Source: Planococcus citri (taxonomy: Eukaryota > Arthropoda > Insecta > Hemiptera > Pseudococcidae). Taken from it: a stretch of 64,000 nucleotides of DNA. The stretch covers positions 23,860,580 to 23,924,579 of the forward strand of contig NC_088678.1 in assembly GCF_950023065.1 (NCBI RefSeq), read 5' to 3'. Within the stretch, counting starts at the first letter, position 1. Every line of letters starts with the position of its first letter. Of this stretch, positions 1 to 13,900 are shown in pieces. The position numbers and the translations under genes are program-made. A model generated the notes under the pieces. That model was not told where the DNA came from and searched no databases. It saw only the letters and a program-made list of their open reading frames with translations.

Positions 1-1055
1 ATATCTAGTTACTTAGGTGTCTAAATATTGTACGAGTAGGTAAATAAATAGGTTAAATGTTATTTCTCAACGTCGTAGAACATTGAAGAGATAGCGGAAA
101 AGGTAATTTTCAATAGTAATAATTCAACTTCAAAATTAAGAAACTTAAAATGGATTAAATTTTCCGAATACTATAGGACGTTTTAATTTTAGAAATAGGT
201 AAAATATGAACATAATATATAACCTTTTTTGTAGAGCATTCAAAATTCTACTAATGAGGTTGTATTTATTTTTTAGTCAAGTTCAAAAAATTAAAGACAC
301 AAAAGTATACTTAAAATTTCAATTAATCATACTTGTATCTTTTCAATTTTCAAATTTGGATTAAAATTAAGAATATCTATGCCTTTCAATGTCTACGGAT
401 CTGCAAACTGATTTACATTTGTGTACTTTGGCTTGCTGCATTGTTGAACAAGTTATTCAACAATCGTTTCGAAACACTCGACATTATCTATTTTAAATTT
501 TAATGATTGAAAAAACTCCTTTCAATTATATTTGTCAACATAAATGTCCATTTTTGATCATGATGAATCCTTCGTTGATACGTTAAAAAAATGAAAAGTA
601 ACCAAAATCTACCCATAATCATACCCACTCGTGAGTCTTACCAAAAATATCGTTCCTTCGTTATGACTTAGTCATTTGGTACCGACTTTGACAATTCTAG
701 AATTGCATATTAGATAAGTACATCTAAGGTTGGCAGTGGCTTAATGCAATGTAAATAAATTCGTTAAAATAACGGCGCTATTAAAATTATTCACAGAATA
801 GTTGTACCTTGAAGCATGCATTTATATGGAAATGAATTCAGCTTCGATAACTATTCGATGTTTTCTATGTAATGACAAGCAAAAAAATTACAGCTACGAA
901 ACGACTCTTAAATACCATGTCCATGTTTACTTGTTGATTTTATAAATCTTCATAATAAATGTAAATGTTGATAGGTATCTTTATCTAACACCTATCTATA
1001 TAGCTATCCGAATATTTGAAAAATAATGTACCTTTTTTTTATTACCTATTTACAG
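1..1055. other. Non-coding stretch, probably intron of the acyl-CoA synthetase gene
   Basis: I see no open frame with a recognisable domain. The stretch ends in a pyrimidine-rich tract and the acceptor TTTACAG at 1049-1055, so at least its right part is intron. The phosphate-binding loop exon expected upstream in this enzyme family was not found here and should lie left of the window. Confidence 0.5.
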
Positions 1056-2398
1056 AAGATTATCAAGACGTAATTCCTGGAATTTTACCATTTTTCCACA
1101 TCTACGGACTATCTGTAATATTACTCAGAGGTTTAAGTAATGGATGTAAAATAGTCTCTTTACCGAAATTCGAGACAACGGGTTTCCTATCAATTTTGAA
1201 AGATAAAAAGGTAAGTTATACTGCGTCCGAGAAAAAAAAAGTCGAAGATGTGAAAAATGAAAACAAAGTGAAAAAATTGAAAACCGAATGAATAATTCAA
1301 CGTCGTTTTATTCGATTTTTCACCCAGGCTTCAGTATTATATGCAGTGCCACCGATAGTTCTGTTACTTGGCCAGAATCCATTAGTAACCCAAGATCATT
1401 TCGCTCATTTACGATTCATGATCAACGGTGCTGGACCAGTCAGCGCGGATGATGCTGAGAGAGTGATTGCAAGAACGAAAAATAATTTTACGTTTAATCA
1501 GGGTAAGAATACCTACTTTCTTAGGTAACCTGTAGTTTTTACATATTTTCATTCGATTTATTCTCATCTCGTAATTAAATTCTTATTATACCTAGCTTAT
1601 GGTTTGACGGAAACTTCGCCGGTTGTATTCGTATCTCCAGCTACCAAACAAGATTATTCATCTTTAGGTGTGCCTATTCGAAGCACAACTGCTAAAATAG
1701 TCAAATCTGATGGTACTTTAGGAGGTCTGCGAGAAAATGGAGAAATCTGTATAAAAGGCCCTCAGGTCAGTACATACAATTTTATAAAAATTCTCCCAAG
1801 ATGAATTTTACTCGATGAAATTTTTTTAAAAAAAACTTACACATTCTGATAAATTACAGATAATGAAAGGTTACCACAATAAACCCGACGCGACTACAGA
1901 AGTCATAGACGACGAAGGATATTTCCACACGGGAGATGTAGGTTATTACGACGAAGAAGGTAGATTCTACATTGTCGAGCGTATCAAAGAACTGATTAAA
2001 GTACAAGGTTTCCAAGTACGTAATTTTACGTTGTTATCTTTTATCGCGTGGAAATGTGCACGACGACGAGCGACGTACGTCGAGATACGAGATTAAAATT
2101 TCACGAATATGTTCTGCAGGTACCGCCGGCCGAATTAGAAGCTATTCTCAGAAACCATCCGAGCGTTATTGACTCAGCAGTCGTTGGCGTACCTGACGAC
2201 CGAACCGGTGAAAAACCTCTCGCTTTCGTGGTGCTGAAAAAAGGAAAAACAGCTAGCGAATCCGATTTGAAAGATTTCGTCGCCGAACGAGTGGCTCCGT
2301 TTAAGAAACTAGGAGGTGTTAGATTCGTCGACTCGATTCCGAAAAATCCATCTGGTAAAATATTAAGAAGAATACTTAAAGAAAAATACGTCTCGTAA
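1056..2398 (+). CDS. 4-coumarate-CoA ligase/luciferase-like acyl-CoA synthetase, 3' five exons (partial)
   Basis: An ATP-dependent acid:CoA ligase of the ANL (AMP-binding) superfamily, which adenylates a carboxylic acid and transfers it to CoA. Exons read from splice sites and phase: 1056-1210, 1328-1502, 1596-1765, 1860-2015 and 2120-2398; every junction keeps frame. About 310 residues are visible of the roughly 540 usual for the family. Motifs in order are FHIYGL, AYGLTETSP, GYFHTGDVGYYDEEG, VERIKELIKVQGFQV/PAELE and PKNPSGKILRR, the last carrying the catalytic lysine. The C terminus ends KYVS, so there is no canonical SKL-type peroxisomal signal, unlike many insect luciferase relatives. 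The 5' exons are outside the window. AATAAA-like signals follow near 2635 and 3016. The substrate cannot be told from sequence. Confidence 0.9.
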
Positions 2399-4552
2399 TT
2401 CAAATTTGCCAAATGGAAATAATCTTATCAGTTCCTGACGAAAAAATTTCATTCGCTAGAATTGTTTTTATACGTTTCGCTTTCCATTTTGTTTTACTTT
2501 TTTTTTTTTCAACGCGTGTATTATCCATACGACGTTTTATGGTAGGTACCAGAAAGTGAAAATGCTATTTATCAACTCGATACTATATACATGTAGGTAA
2601 GCAGTGGTTACCTACATATTTTGATAATGGACAAAATAAAAGGTCAGTTCCGAAGTGCGTGTGCTTTTAACGGATAAAGATACCATGCAGAACTAACACT
2701 TAAGGGTTCTGGTCTGTTTGAAATGTTTCGTTGGCTACCAAACGACTATAAGCTCATAAAAAAGAAAAGAAAAACTTTAATGATATAAGCAAAAGGAGTT
2801 ATTTTATAGTGATCGAAGGTACCTTGTAAGAAGAGTAAATGCGGTAAACGCGAACTGGCGTGATTTTCTGTACAAATTCCTATAATTTATTTAATCGCTG
2901 GGTTTATATGTCGAAGAATTTGTTAAATTGTACATTTTACGAGTATTATTTCGCACGAATCACATTTTACATTATAACTATAGGTTTACTTTGTACTTAT
3001 TTATTTATTTTTTGTAATAAATTGTATAAAAATATATATTTTTATAATCGTTTTACACACTTTTCAATGAACTAAAATGGTACAAAAAATTCAAATTCGT
3101 AAAAATAACTTCTACAACGGTCTTCTAATAAATTCATTGTCAAAGTGGCAGTAGAACATTTCATCCCCTCGGTACAGATGTTAATCCAATCTGTAAAAAT
3201 AACATCGTAATGTGATACGAATTAGCGTCAATAAAAATTAAACTTAATTGCTGTGAAAAATCACACGTTTAATTTTTGGATGGCTAGGTAGGTACCTAAT
3301 AACCTACTACGTCTCAAATGAGTGTCTACATCTACTAAATAAAAACACCAAAATGTAAACTTTCAATTCGGTACGTACTACGTACCAAATTTCTCTCCCT
3401 AAAAACATTTATAATGCAAATGAACAAGCAATTAAATTCTACGTAACATTTAACCCTATTTTTAGAAGCCTAATTCGCATGTGTAGTCTCATATTACATT
3501 CTGCTATAGGTACCATAAAAATTTAATTACCAACAAAATGAGCTTATTTTGTGTCAGAATGTTGAGAATTATTAGCAGGGCTTAATGTACGAGTTTCAAG
3601 AATCAAGGTTGCATGCATACTTTACTAATAACGTACTATAATTTTCTAGATTTTTTGGAAAAAAAAGAAAAAAAATGCGTTTTATTGTTTTAATTTTGAA
3701 TTAGCAAAAGAAAAAGGCTCAACTATGTCGATGTCGTGAAATTTGATGATTAGATGGTTGAAATCGCTTTCAGCGTTCAAAGCAAACGAATTATAAAAGA
3801 AGTGATTGATCATCACAGATTCCCATTGGCTGTTACGCCTTTAATCATTTGTTTAGGCAAAACCCTCTTCAGTTCTTCCTCTATCAAAATAATATGTATT
3901 ATATTTTTATCACAACATTTTTTCGATGAATTTTCATTTTTTCTCTTTTTAAGAGATCTCGTAAGAAAAGAATTAATTCCTCGTAAATTTTCATCTTAAC
4001 CTTCTGCTAAAGAATAATTTTTAAAAATACCGTTTTTATCTCATGTAGGATGAGTCGTTTTTCATTTTCTTTTTTTTTTAAATATTATTTTCAATTTATA
4101 TAGCCCAAGAATTTTTAAAAATCATAAGTAGGTACTCAAAAATGACCTCAACGAAACGTTTCACATTTTTGGATAAATTTTCAACCCAATCTTCTACCCA
4201 GGGTTGGACAAACTCATTCTGAAAATGAATAAACTCTTCAATCGATTCAATTCATTTTGAAGAGAGTTCCAACTCGACTCTTAAAAAAAATCGAACTCTG
4301 AATCGATGACTCTTTTTAAAAAGTTCAACTCTTTTTCAGCTATTTTTCAATTCTTTTGCCCAAATTTGAAAATTATTATTCATCAATGCCATTGCACCTT
4401 TCACCCTCTATACAAATTATTTTATCAAAATGGAACTATTTCCAAAATTTATTTGTCAAAATTTCAGTTTTTTACCAACATTTTTGAATTTTGAAATTTC
4501 CAAATGAAAATTTTTTGAAATCAAAACTCCTCTGAACCAATTTTATTATATA
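2399..4552. other. 3' flank without recognised genes
   Basis: The 3' UTR of the acyl-CoA synthetase probably ends near the AATAAA at about 2635 or 3016. The rest is AT-rich with scattered TAGGTACC words. At 4200-4340 there is a short repeat of ACTC/GAATCGA-type words beginning CAGGGTTGGAC, which looks like one end of a hAT-type MITE, but no matching opposite end was found. I see no coding exon. Confidence 0.4.
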
Positions 4553-6136
4553 GTCGGGGAGCCCACTTAAGGATAAATTTCACCCCCCCCCCCCGTCGAT
4601 CCTCCGGAGCAACTTTTTTCTTAAAGGAGGAGACCTAAGGAACATTTCTAGCCCTTGTACTAAAAAAAAAAGGTGGCTCTACTTACAAAATGGCGGCCAT
4701 TTTGGTTGACAGGTCAGCCGAAATCGCAGATTTTGCGTTCCAACGTAGGACTTGCTCAAAATTTTTCAAGCTGTACAATGGTAGATCGAAAAATCAAGCA
4801 AAATTTATCACCTGTCAAAATTTCAAGGGCTAAAGTGCGTTTTTCGATTTTTGGTGAATTTTATTTTTAAAATCAAATTTAGGCCAATAATGAGGGGAAA
4901 AAATCAAAATTTTACCAAATCGACCAAGAAAGCTGAAATTTGGGATACACCCTATTTTTCACATGCCAAATCGATTGTAAACTGTTTCAAACCGTTTTGA
5001 GCAGTTCTGGAGCCTCCAGCAGATTTTTGAAACTCGAAATTCCCACAAAACACCAAAATACGAGTTGAGTTGGAAAGCTGAAATTTATTCTGCAAACTAA
5101 TTTCAATGCGCTACGAAGTACTGCAGGTGGATTTTAAGTCGTTTTGGAGTCTCTGACGACTTTTTCATAATTCTTGGAGCCTCCAGTAGGTTTTTGAAAC
5201 TTAGAATTCCCGCAACATTTTACCAAATGGAGTTGGCAAGCTGAAATTTACTTCGCAAACTAATTTCAATACAATATGAAGTCGACTACATGTTGGTTTC
5301 AAATGGTTTTAAATGATTTTGAAGCTTCCAGCTACTTTTCGGAAATTTCAATTTTCCAAAAAAACGCCACATGACCTCTCAAAAAGTCGCTGGAGGCTCG
5401 AAATCCACCAGCAGACGACTTCGTAGCCTATTGAAATTAGTTTGCAGAATGAATTTTGACTTTCCATCTCCGTTTGATGAAATTTTTAGAAAATTCAAAG
5501 TTTCAAAAATCTCCTGGAGGCTCCAGTAATTTTCAAAAAATTGCTGGATGCTCCAAAACGACTCGAAATCCTCCTTCAGCTGACTTCGTAGCGTATTGAA
5601 ATTAGTTTGCAGAGTAAATTTCGGCTATCCAACTCCATTTGATGAAATTTTGTGGGAATTTCGAGTTTCAAAAATCTGCTGGAGGCTCCAGAACTGCTCA
5701 AAACGGTTTGAAACAGTTTACAATCGATTTGGCATGTGAAAAATAGGGTGTATCCCAAATTTCAGCTTTCTTGGTCAATTTGGTAAAATTTTGATTTTTC
5801 CCCTCATTTTTGGCCAAAATTCGATTTTCAAAAATTCACCAAAAATCGAAAAACGCACTTTTAGCATTTGAAATTTTGACAGGGGATGAATTTTTGCTTG
5901 ATCTGTCGATCTACTTCTGTACTGTTTGAAAAATTTTGTGCAAGTCCTATGTTGGAACGCAAAATTTGCGATTTCGGCTGATCTGTCAATCAAAATGGCC
6001 GCCATTTTGTAAGTAGGGTCACTTTTTTTTTAGTACAAGGGCTAGAAATGTTCCTTAGGACTCCCCTTTTAAGAAAAAAGTTGCCCCGGAGGATCGACGG
6101 CGAGGGGGCAATTTATCCTTAAGTGGGCTCCCCGAC
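4553..6136. mobile_element. Foldback (palindromic) DNA element, TAGTCGGGG family, copy 1
   Basis: The two ends are inverted copies: GTCGGGGAGCCCAC at the left and GTGGGCTCCCCGAC at the right, each bordered by TA, which may be the target duplication. The similarity continues inward on both sides through the GTCGATCCTCCGG block, the CTAGCCCTTGTAC block, ATGGCGGCCATTTTG and arrays of GGAGCCTCCAGC units, so almost the whole 1.58 kb folds on itself around 5.35 kb. No transposase is encoded. Two more copies lie at 17744-19150 and, interrupted, at 36892-45132. The type is a non-autonomous long-inverted-repeat element; the superfamily is uncertain, and TA flanks would fit a Tc1/mariner-like mobiliser. 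Confidence 0.85.
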
Positions 6137-7366
6137 TAATAGGTTTGCTGTTTTATGAAAATTTTTTCAAGTGAACTGTCAGTGTTATCAAAACCAGGAA
6201 ACGAAAATGTTGTGTTTAAATTTTTCCTCTGAAATCTCAAAAAACTTGATGATGGAAGAAATTTGGATTAATTTTCAGGTGATAATATTTTATAGCAAAT
6301 TTTCATAAACTTAGGTTTTTGTTTTCATCTAAATCTTTATATTACGTAGGTATTTGGAATCCTTAATTTCCAAAGAGAGTGATGACTTTCGAATTAATTT
6401 TTTTTTTCCTAATACATACTTATCACAACTCAATGTTTCAGTTCAACTTCTCACTTGGAAATTTTTGAAATGTGTTTTCTTTGAATAACTCTGGGTTTTA
6501 AAATTGAAGTGCTTACTTTTGTAATGATCAAATGCAAAAGTATGATTAGGTATAGAAAAAGAGCTGGAAGGAGTCGAAAGAAGTTGAAAGATGTTTGACC
6601 AAATTCTTACGCAGAAAAAAAAACACAATTCATCGGTCTTTCCAACTCATTTTTTTTTTAAATCCAACAAAGAGAAAATTTGTAATTTATTTGTAATTTT
6701 TTTCAATTCATGTGATCTGTTGATGTCCACTATCACGAAAAAATAAATTTCAACATTTCAAAAATTTTAAAACACTGAGCTCTTGCCCCAAAAAAGGGAA
6801 TCGAACATTGAATTTGAAATTTGAAAATTTTTCCAACTTCTTATATATTGAGATCATTTTGCTACATATTTCTTCTTATAAATTGAAACAACGTCCAAAG
6901 TGCAATTCTCAACACACTGTGACCGAACCTCATCTATTTACAACGTGCCAAACGAAACTCATAAAATAAAAAATAAAGTGATATTGCTATAAGTGAGTCA
7001 TTTTATTAAAATGCAACATGCTAAAGAATAGGCTATGTCTATTTTCTATCTAATCTACTGATAAGACGTGATTTCTCTTCAATTCACACGTGCGTACTTT
7101 CATGTGGTAAATTAAACACTACGTAGTAGATGGACGTCGTTTATTGAGCATCGCCTCCGTAATACGAGAATAGTCCATTGATAACTATAGGCAACAATGA
7201 TTTCACGAATTAATTCAAAACCACCAAGTAGTGGGAAAATTTCAAAAATTCATAGCCTACAGACAGTATGAATTTAAGAATAATTTCTCGTCAGTTTGTC
7301 TGAACTTTCATTTGAATTTCAACCACTTATTTTCTGGCTCATTCACTAAGCATCATTGATCTCAAA

Positions 7367-7403
<37 letters not shown>

Positions 7404-7926
7404 AAAAAGTTTTTTTTACAGATTTTGATTCGAAGTACCTATATATATGCAATCACAATATTTCTTTTGACATACATAATCGTAATAACATTTTGAGTAA
7501 TTTTGGAGAACTTAAATTTCAAAAACTGAACTTTTTTACTTCCTTTCTCTACTTTATGATTTATAACGTAGGTACACAAATAGCAAAGTGTTCAATTCTC
7601 ATAAAAGGACGGAAATTTTATAAAAGTGAGACAAATTAAAAAAAATTAATCAATCCGAAAACAAAACGCTGCCAAGGAACTTACATATTATGCAATGAAT
7701 TTAAAAATAAAAAAAGATAACATTTTTATTCTATCATTTCGCCATAATTTTATACTCGTTAGATACCAATATTTTTTTAATTACAAAAAAATGGGAATAT
7801 AATACACCGGATTTTTAAATAAAAAGAACATCAAACCTCTTTACCTTTGACGATGAATTTCTCGCTAGCCTATATTTTTTCTAGCGAAACATCTCAAAGA
7901 AGAAAAAAAAATAATGAGATAAAATT
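6137..7926. other. Intergenic AT-rich stretch
   Basis: No coding exon was recognised. A 28-base T run lies at 7370-7397. The right end is the 3' flank of the OBP gene on the - strand. Confidence 0.4.
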
Positions 7927-10900
7927 TTACAAAAAATTCAACGCTACCTTTTGCGCTTCTTCAATCACGCACGAGGCAAGGTTTCCAGCAATTTCGCATT
8001 CTTCGGTTTCGTATTCGACTAAAAGGCAAAAAGATTACACGAGGAAAAAAAAATACATTTTAGAAATCAACAATAATAAACTAGTACCTAACAAGCGAAG
8101 TATCTCGCGTTACAAGTTTTTACAAGCTGTCACAACTGAGTAGATAAAATTGTCATAAATATCACGGCACAGAAGTTAATGAAATGAACAATATCTTTAC
8201 AGCAGTTCAAAAAGCTGTAAAGTTTACGTTACCGCGTTATCACATTGACGAACATTTTATAAATCTTTTTTTTTTTTCATTTTCTCTTCGCGTAGTGTAT
8301 CTACAGTTGTTGTTATACTACGAGTAGTAGGTGTATAAATAAAGTGATTGAGCGAATGCATAACTTACTTTTTTTCTCGCATATATCTACAACCATTCGA
8401 GCCTTTTCCAGTTCTTCTTGTCTGCCAGAATAATAACGTTCTGCCACTTGAAGTGCTCCATCTTTATTGAACCTGCCGTTGACAATCTACAAGTACATAC
8501 ACGTGTACATACATATTAGAAAGAAAAAAATGTTTATTTTTCAATTAAATATTCAAAGAACTTACAATCGAAGCTTCTCTCATAAGGCAGCCCATCATAC
8601 ACTGTAAAAAAAATTCCCTTGTTAAATATGCAACGCTAATCGCGGAAAGTTCTTTCTTCCTACTTTCAATTAAGTTGGTATAAAAGAAGAATTTTTTTTC
8701 AAAATTATATTACCTTTCCTTTAGTAGAAGTTGGTAATTCCATTTTTCTAAAAGTTTCCATCTCATCTGTAAAATTCGAGAAAGAAGATTAATTTTTTCC
8801 ACCTTAATTAAATTCGCAAAGTACCTATGATTATTTAGAGTCTTATTAGGTAAATAATTTTACTCGAGAGTTACGAAAATACATGAAAAATTACTTTCGT
8901 CTATTTGTGTTTCTTCTCTACATTTCGAGTAAATTGCTTTGATACGTTCTTCTTCCTCGGAACACTGGAACATAAAACTTTTAGATTTTCATCATTTTCC
9001 AAAACGAGGTAATTTACTATTTTATACGGATCTTTGAAAAATCATTCGGACGTGAAAAATGTTATATTTTCAGTACCGAATACTTATACGTATAGATATT
9101 TACACACAATGAATAAAGAATTTCAAGTTTTCATTTAATCGTTGAAAGCATTTTAATACGAATGTAAAACGTGAAATGTGAACTTTCAGGAATATTGTTC
9201 CTATATTGTTTAACATTACATGATTTATCTACTACTATCTACATGTATAGCTCGGAGAATAGGATCGACGACATGATTCAGTTGGTGAGTTTTCATTCAC
9301 CGATTTTCTCAACTTGAAATTGAACCTTGCGAGTGAGATTTTATAAAAACTTTTCAACCGCATGTTAGGTAGTAGGTACCTTATTTTAATGAAGTTATGC
9401 GATTGCTTGAATATGAACATCACGAAGTTAGTAAGTTCATCTAACGAATGATTTGAAGGGGTAAATGTTATTCGATTGTGGAAATTTATTCTGAAATATT
9501 GTTCGTTATAGTTGTTGGAGAAGTCTATGTTACCTATGTGTAGGTTAGGTATCTACTGTCGGAGCTAAAGGAGATTTTTTTCAATTTTTTAGGGTATTCA
9601 AGTTGCAAAAACCACCGAGCACTATTTTTTTTACAACATTTTTAAAGTTTACCCCATACAAGAGAACTCTGTTGGAGCCCGGATGAACGTTTGAATCAAA
9701 CAGAACAAAATTGAAAGAAAAGAACGTCCAAAAATACGCTTTAAGACTACTTAAAATTTCAAGAGCTGGATTTCATTTATCGCTTTTTGAGAAGAAGGTA
9801 TTTAAAAAATTTTTGGTCCGTATTAAAAATTTGATAAAATTAAGGTATAAAACCCGCGAAGTCATGGTTTACACCTCGTTTCAACTTGCCAAATCAATTA
9901 GTGATAATTTCAAGCAATTCTGGAACTTCACAATAAATTTTTGGATTTTGATAGTCTCAACCAACACCCCCCCCCCCTCCACACACTTCTAAAAAATAAT
10001 TCCAAATTTATAAACTTGAAGTCAACTGCTCTCGAGGTTTTTTTGATGAATAGATTTGGGAGGCCAAAAATAGGGTAGAATGAATAAACCATATTTCAGA
10101 TAATTTCTGTCCAAATCGATTGAATTTTGATTTTTTTCATGAGAAATCGATCAAATTTAATTTATATGCCAACAATTTGAAAAATGAATAAAAAATCGAT
10201 CAAATTGATTCTTCCATTATTCGATTCTTTGATTAGGTATTGATTTTGATTATAATGGATTGGCAAAACAAGTCATTTCATAACAATAATTCATCATAAA
10301 AATTCATAAAATCGAGCAAAAAAGAATCACTGACACTATTCACAACACAGCACTTCGACTGGCAACTGGAGCCCTCAGAACTACTCCTATACACTTATTA
10401 TATCGGGAAGCATCTGAAATCCTCCCCTCAATATGATCAATTAAAACTCATCCTTTCAAAATTTTTCATTCACCTTAAAACTGTTAACAGTCTTCCTCTC
10501 ACCATAGACTCAAAAATTGATCCCAATCTCCCATATGCTTATGACTCATATCTCCATAAAGCCTCTTCCATTCTAAACTCCATTCAGCTAAGCATATCCT
10601 CTTCCACCATTCGGCGTTAACATCTTGTGGCGGCGCCACCATCGACTTGCTGAAAGGGGGACTTTTTGCCAGGGCTTCAAACCCGAACGTTTTCGGGTAC
10701 GGGTATCGGGTACGGGTACAGATTTATTTCTCAGAGAATCGGGTACGGGTATCGGGTACGGGTATAAAAATTTTAAACGTTCGGGTACAGGTACGGGTTC
10801 GGGTATTTTAGGTGAAATACCCGAACTGTACCCGATCTATTGGGTATTTTTGGGTATTTGGGTTCAAAATAGTCTCTATTGGGTCCGGGTACAGGTTCAG

Positions 10901-13900
10901 TTCAGGTATTCGGGTATTCCTCATTTCATTTTTCGGGTACGGGTATGGGTTCGGGTATTCAGGTATTCAGGTACGGGTACGGGTACGGGTTTGAAGCCCT
11001 GCTTTTTGCAGAGAATCGCATTCATTCGCATCTCAACAAGTCATGTGTGCGCGTGTGTAAGCGTGCGTGAGTATGGAAATGTCCCCCTTTCAGCATGATA
11101 ACATGTGTTTCATGCATTTCGCCGCCAGAGTGCAACACATGTTCGTTGACTCCGAATTCCATCCAGAAAATCCTACAAAAACTAAGAATAATATTCTCTC
11201 ATTTGATACATCATCAGGGCCGGACCCAAGACCATGTGGCCCACCGAGATATCCTATTTTAGTGGCCTCAATTTTGGGCTCCTCAATTAATCGGCCAAAT
11301 TTTTTTCACCCATTTTTTGAAGTGCAGGACACTGAGTATAAAAATTCATTCAGAAATTTTTCAAGCGTCCCAGTTTTTACCTCATTGGCCCAAATGCGTC
11401 GGTCACGGCCCACAGAGATTTTCTCGGTAACTCAGTGGGTGGGTCCAGGCCTGTACATCATTACTTGAACACACTCAACTAAATACTCAAATCATCCATA
11501 ACTTTATTGCTCAGTATAACGATTTCATTTTGTTTTACACCGATGGGTCAAAATCTGTGGATCGCTGTGGTTGTTCGGTTGTTTGTGATTATGAGGTTTT
11601 GCGATTTCCACTTCCATGCTGGTTCAGTATTCTTTCATGTGAACTATATGCTATACTTAGTACTTACATCTTTAAACATGACAATTGAGAGCAGACTCGA
11701 CGAAGTTGTGATCTTCACCGATTCATTAGATTCATTCAATTCCATCTCTCTTCTCTCAACTAAGATCTAAATCTAAGCAACATTCAATTGCCTCAGAAAT
11801 CTCATCTCTCCAATGTGACATGGATGTTACCATAGCCTGGATTCCAGCTCACTCAGGAATAATTTTGGGAAATGAAACAGCAGACCTAGCAGCAAAGCAG
11901 TCACTAAGGATTTCACCTGTACCAGAAACACCTGTCCCTGTGTCTGATGTGATGGAAACCATATGTTCACGGTTAATTCCCAGCCAAAGTCACACCACCA
12001 ACATTCAAGATTTGCCCAGAAAGCAGGCTGTTGCCTTATGCTGTGTAGGCACAGGCCATACCCACCTCACCCACTCTTCATCTGTTCAAAAAATAATCCC
12101 CTCCAGTATGCTCTACATGCAAAGTCAAACTCACCATCTCCCACATCCTACTCTCCTGTCAAGATCATTCCAATTTAAGAAACTCACTTAACCTTCCTAA
12201 AACTCTTCCTGAAATAGCTCATAACCCTTCAGTCTTACTCTCCTTTCTCCAAAAATCCAGCCTCATTCCATTAATGTAGGTAACAGTATAAAATGACCCA
12301 TGCCTCTAGCCTTGTAGCTGTACAGGGCACGGTGTCCAACCAACAGGGCCACCAAAAAAAAACTCTGCCTCTTGTCACTATAACGTATTTTAGCAGCGTA
12401 GTGATTTTTTTTTTGAACAAAAAAGTCTTGGAAATGTCAATTTTTGCAACATTTTTATAAAAATTCAAAAAAATTACCAGAAAATGCTGAAATATGCAGA
12501 AATATGCAAGTTTTTTCCTTAAAATTTAATAAAATATGCCATTTGGTCTGAAATATGCAGAATAATACAGACAAAATTATGTTGAGCTCATTCGTCAGGA
12601 AACTTCATGATTCTTGGATATCTTATTAAATATGCACTTTTTCTAGTCCATAAAAAAATATGCAAAGCGTAAAAATCCCAGCTCTAGTAATGATTTGTTT
12701 CAAGCTTCAATACGTTAGGTATAAAAATTCAATTTCAGCCCTTGAGAAACAGTATAAAAAGTGTTTTATGGAGCGAAAAAAATTAAGGCAGATTTTGAAA
12801 TCATGCAAAAATTGGGTTTTCAAAAAAGGTAATGTTTGCTTCAAGTGAGCTTAACCTTGAAACAATTTTTCAATTTTGAACTGTTTCAGAGCAATTCTTC
12901 CAAAAAGGTTGATGCCGCATTACAAATAGATCAAAAAGTTCAACACAAGAAAAATTCACGAATTTCAAATTCAAAATGCACAAACTTAAGTTTTTCGATA
13001 AGGAATTTCAATATTTAAAAAAAAAACGTTCAAGATTGAGGTACTGTAAGAAACATTTTGAATTTTTCTGAACGAGATTTTGTCCAGGAAATATTTTTTG
13101 AACTTTTTGTGTGTTTAGGATTTCAATTTTTGAGACATTTTTCTTTGAGAGGAAATACAAATATAATGCACATCGAATGGTTTTTACTAAAAATTTGTCT
13201 GTTTCTTCAGTTTTTCATAATCTGTACCTACTCACATTTATTTATAGTTGTTTCGTACCTACCTAATAATTTCGTGAAACATCTTCGATAAGACGGTTTT
13301 AAACGAATTAAAAAGTAAAATGAATCAGATCAAGTATCAATTTAAAAACGATGAATAACAAAACTCATCAATACCTAAGTTTTGCACAGTAATTTTATTA
13401 GGTCACGTTTTTCTCAGAAAAAGTAGATAGATGATTAAATCATGCCAAAATCATAACCCATTTAATCCAATTTTATCTAAATTAGGTAGGTACTTCTTCA
13501 AGATGCACATTAAAATGTATTTCTTTTAATTTTTTCGCGAATAAAAATGATGATAAAAATTCATATTTGAGCGTTAATTATAATTAATTTTTCATAGAGA
13601 AGATTACATACTGCGTTTTATGAAGAACTTTGCTTAACCTAATTTTAAAATGCAATTATGCTATTCTGTCTTATACTTTCAACTGGATAAAGTAACTTGG
13701 TGAAAATTAAATGATAAAATAACGTATGCAAAATGAAATGAAAATTTTACTACACCTACCATTTTTTTTTCATTTTTTAAAAAACCTTTAAACTAAAAAA
13801 TTAAATCAACATTTTTTTTTTAAGATTTAATTTAACCTATCACAATGAATCTAGAGAGGAAAAAACCTTTCGTATTTGAAAAAAAAAAAAAAAAACAAAA

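Larger units (their letters stand above)
10325..12270 (+). pseudogene. Decayed non-LTR retrotransposon (RT C-terminal part plus RNase H), in OBP intron 1
   Basis: Translated pieces in several frames match the C-terminal half of an RNase H-bearing non-LTR retrotransposon (I/Jockey-like). At 10325-10440 the IHNTALRLATGAL-type motif after the reverse transcriptase is readable. At about 11525-11560 FYTDGSKSVDRCG starts the RNase H domain, and IAWIPAHSGI..GNETADLAAK follows at about 11835-11900. A GHTHLTHS segment resembling the terminal cysteine/histidine region lies at about 12050. Frames shift repeatedly and two MITEs interrupt it, so it is dead. It runs opposite to the host OBP gene. No 5' part was found. 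Confidence 0.75.

Noticed and set aside
2101..2412. 103-codon - frame
   Set aside because: Antisense of the last acyl-CoA synthetase exon.
10625..11098. 157-codon frame rich in GYGYG repeats
   Set aside because: Produced by the CGGGTA array inside a hAT-like MITE; low complexity.
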